Below the pieces are notes generated by a model. The model did no database searches, was not told the origin of the DNA, and saw nothing but the letters and a program-made list of their open reading frames with translations. The position numbers and the translations under genes were made by a program. From JARRQB01 sp965368585 (GTDB lineage: Bacteria > Pseudomonadota > Gammaproteobacteria > Chromatiales > Chromatiaceae), in contig CBDUNM010000111.1 in assembly GCA_965368585.1 (NCBI GenBank), positions 1 to 17,581 of the forward strand: a stretch of DNA of 17,581 bases, read 5' to 3'. Positions within the stretch are counted from its first letter, which is position 1. Each line of letters begins with the position of its first letter. Positions 15,675 through 17,581 of the stretch are shown one piece after another.

Positions 15675-16061
15675 TCAGGCGGCCTCCTCGTTTGTGGCGT
15701 CGAGCCGTCGGCGGACCTCCGCCGCGCGTTGCTGCAACAGGCGTTCGACCGGTTGTCCACCGAAGCCGACCGAGCTGATTCCGCACAGGGGCGCACCGGC
15801 CGGAACATGACTGCCGGCCGGCGGGCGGTCGTTGAGTTTCAGCAACAGGGGTTGGCCTCGCTCCAAGACGAAGTCCAGGCCGTTGACGACTCCGCGCAGG
15901 TCGAGCGCCGCGCTCAGGCGCCGCGTCACCTGCTCCATCGCCGCCCTAGCGGCGTCGGCAAAGGCGTCCACCACCAATGGTGAACGACCCGCCGCCCGGG
16001 CCGGGCACGCCAGATAGCGGGCCGAGTTGGCGACGATCAGCACCGGAGCGCGCACCGCCAT
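15675..16061 (-). pseudogene. Internally deleted ATP-grasp gene (orf17-like)
   Basis: A 128-residue frame that joins a family-like N-terminus (APVLIVANSARYLA...VVDAFAD, residues ~5-36) directly to a family-like C-terminus (LRGVVNGLDFVLERGQPLLL, 55-74). The ATP-grasp proteins of H4MPT clusters are about 300-400 residues, so roughly 200 central residues, including the ATP-binding loop, are missing; the junction lies near 15945-15955. The usual metal-binding LEVNPRPSA reads LKLNDRPPA, losing the glutamate. The frame stays open, and the ATG at 16061 sits one base after the mtdB stop, so a short protein could be made, but it cannot be an active ATP-grasp ligase. The ORF extension to 16085 is less likely. 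Confidence 0.65.
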
Positions 16062-16062
16062 G

Positions 16063-16962
16063 TCAAACCTTCCGCCGCGCCACATCCAGCGCCTGCTCGA
16101 AATGCAGGTAGACCGGACCGTCGCTCTCGACCATCTGCCGCAGCATGGCCTGCTGGGTCTGGTACTTGACGTTGCCCACCGCCAGCGCGCCGATACCGAG
16201 CGCGTTCTGCGGCGTGGACTCGACCGGCACCCCCTGATCCTTCACGCCGACGCCGGCGATGCCCTCGGGCGGTACCGCATTGACGTCGCACAGCACCCGC
16301 GCCCTCGCGGCACCGGCGAGATGCTTCGAACTCAGGACCTGGACACCGGCCTTGGCGGCGCTGAATACGACGTCGGCCTCGGCCAGCAGCGCCAGGATCC
16401 GTTCGTCACTGCTGCCATCGGCACTGGACAACTCGGCGCCGTAACGCTCGGCACAGACCCCAGCGACGCCGTCGGCCTTGGCCTGACTCTCGTGACTGAC
16501 CAGCAGAGTCCGCGCCCCCGCCCGGGCGGTGAGCAGGCCGCAGGTGATACCGACCGGACCGGTGCCGCCGAACACCAGCACCGTCTTGCCGGCCAGCGAC
16601 TCATCGGTCTGCTCGTGAAAGGACTTCTCCGCACAGGCGACCATGCCGGCGGCGGTCGTAAAAGCGCCGCTGGGATCGGCGAACACCGAGACCTCAAACG
16701 GTGGCACCATAGCCTGACGCGCCGCCTCCAGCATATCTATCGCCAGATGCGGGTCGCGCCCGCCGATGAACAGACCGGTGCGGCGAACACCCTTGGGACC
16801 GCGCGAAAAGATGGCGTCCTGGGTGTAGTCGCCGATCTGCCGCAGCTCCAGCGCCGTGTAGGGAATACAGTGCCGCCAGCCGGCGTCGATCGCCATGTTG
16901 ACGTCGAACGGGCTGAGATTCGGCGCCGCGGTGAGCATATGCAGTATGGTTTCGCGTGACAT
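16063..16962 (-). CDS. mtdB: NAD(P)-dependent methylene-H4MPT dehydrogenase
   Basis: A 299-residue enzyme oxidising methylene-H4MPT to methenyl-H4MPT, the step after Fae. The dinucleotide-binding loop VFGGTGPVGITCGLL (130-144) is intact. The N-terminal domain has LSPFDVNMAIDAGW (16-29), DAIFSRGPKGVRRTGLFIGG (49-68) and ADPSGAFTTAAGMVA (95-109), all typical of the MtdA/MtdB family. MtdB rather than MtdA is inferred from the H4MPT gene context. The start ATG at 16962 follows the broken mptG stop by 3 bases and has only a distant AGGA (13 nt), so expression may once have depended on coupling. Full length and apparently functional. Confidence 0.95.
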   Translation of the reverse strand: MSRETILHMLTAAPNLSPFDVNMAIDAGWRHCIPYTALELRQIGDYTQDAIFSRGPKGVRRTGLFIGGRDPHLAIDMLEAARQAMVPPFEVSVFADPSGAFTTAAGMVACAEKSFHEQTDESLAGKTVLVFGGTGPVGITCGLLTARAGARTLLVSHESQAKADGVAGVCAERYGAELSSADGSSDERILALLAEADVVFSAAKAGVQVLSSKHLAGAARARVLCDVNAVPPEGIAGVGVKDQGVPVESTPQNALGIGALAVGNVKYQTQQAMLRQMVESDGPVYLHFEQALDVARRKV

Positions 16963-16965
16963 GGA

Positions 16966-17480
16966 TTAGCGGCATTCCTTGACGGCCTCGAGGGCCGGTT
17001 CGAGATGGATAAGGCTGCCGTGATTGCAGCCGGCGGTGATCAGCAAACGCACTAATACGCAGTGGCGAGAGCGTCAAAACGGCGGCGCGCCGAATCGGCC
17101 AGCGTTTCCACGCTGGCCTGGTCCGGGAGAAGGTCGAAGCCCGTCGGGTCCCAGGAACCCTGACCAATGCCGGCATGGCCCTCGACCTCCCGGCGGCCGT
17201 GCGGACCCCGCCCGCGCGCGACCAGCACCAACAGCGCCCGCTAGTCCTCGGGGCAGGGCAGCTGCGCGGTCAGCGGCGGCAAGCTCCCCGCATCGAGACT
17301 GCGCTGCGCGTGAGCCGAGGTCCGCTCCGCCCCCGGCCCGGTTGCCGAGACCCTGGTTGCGCCACCGGCGCGCAGGCAGGTGCCGAGCGCCCGGGAACTC
17401 GGACGCAGACTGCCAAAGCGCCGGCCGAGCGTACCGCTCGTGTCGAGAAAGCCCAGGTGCAGGTGCGCCCGAGACCGAAT
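16966..17480 (-). pseudogene. mptG: Broken beta-ribofuranosylaminobenzene 5'-phosphate synthase gene
   Basis: Reading leftward from 17480 gives RAHLHLGFLDTSGTLGRRFG, the hallmark N-terminus of beta-RFAP synthase, the first committed enzyme of H4MPT synthesis. No start codon lies in frame before it. The frame continues through TRVSATGPGAER to PED, then a TAG stop (17241-17243) exactly where the family has PEDWR, then RALLVLVARG. Further on come GIGQGSWDPTGFDLL (family GxGQSSWGPT) and, after a one-base shift near 17052, LLITAGCNHGSLI, the C-terminal motif. The whole is ~515 bp against ~960 expected; the GHMP-kinase-like glycine-rich centre is missing (junctions near 17283 and 17180). It ends 3 bases before mtdB. 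Confidence 0.75.
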
Positions 17481-17581
17481 CAGGCAGGTGTTGCGGCAAC
17501 CAGATCAGTTCCATGGTGAAGCGAGTGCAAACCCCATGCCTACTAGCCGGAGAGCGCCAGGAACGAGGCGAAACGGCGCAT
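17481..17581. other. Unassigned edge sequence
   Basis: A short minus-strand frame from 17581 (MRRFASFLALSG then TAG) may be the end of a gene lying outside the window or more decayed sequence. Nothing else could be recognised here. Confidence 0.2.

Noticed and set aside
15674..15808. N-terminal extension of Mch
   Set aside because: It overlaps the preceding gene in another frame, is rich in R, S and A, and ATG 15673 has a strong ribosome-binding site and the correct family length.
1..17581. tRNA, rRNA, CRISPR arrays, complete insertion sequences
   Set aside because: I looked for cloverleaf-like elements, rRNA-like blocks, regularly spaced repeats and transposase motifs and saw none.

Overview
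This window comes from a GC-rich bacterium, most likely a gammaproteobacterium or close relative. It carries a bacterial tetrahydromethanopterin (H4MPT)/methylofuran C1-oxidation locus next to a XylM/AlkB-type membrane hydrocarbon monooxygenase. The taxonomic placement is inference from gene content and base composition; no rRNA or other marker is present.

Left part (1-7707, all + strand): the 3' end of an acyl-CoA dehydrogenase; a multi-domain PAS/GAF histidine kinase overlapping a FixJ/LuxR-type response regulator; an AlkB/XylM-family di-iron monooxygenase followed by a strong GC hairpin; a broken truncated-haemoglobin gene; an AT-rich promoter-like stretch; and an AcoR-type sigma54-dependent activator. 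This reads as a hydrocarbon or alcohol oxidation module flanked by two regulatory systems.

Middle part (8084-12246, + strand): fhcB and fhcA (formyltransferase/hydrolase complex), a 53-codon ORF where fhcD and fhcC would be expected, an MfnB-type (5-formylfuran-3-yl)methyl phosphate synthase, and a small S-adenosylmethionine-decarboxylase-like protein with altered active-site residues.

Right part (12438-17480, - strand, convergent with the middle part): read from right to left, a broken beta-RFAP synthase gene (mptG), intact mtdB, an internally deleted ATP-grasp gene, intact mch, an intact RimK-like ATP-grasp ligase, a frameshifted CitG-like gene, and intact fae with a clear intrinsic terminator. 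Fae, MtdB, Mch and Fhc together oxidise formaldehyde to formate; the other genes are associated with making the cofactors.

The most striking feature is uneven decay. The core catalytic genes (fae, mtdB, mch, fhcA, fhcB) are complete, while several cofactor-biosynthesis or complex genes (mptG, the orf17-like ATP-grasp, the CitG-like gene, fhcC/fhcD) are broken, internally deleted or reduced to remnants. Either this is a decaying or secondary copy of the pathway, or the sequence contains indel errors and collapsed segments. Reads across the junctions would decide.
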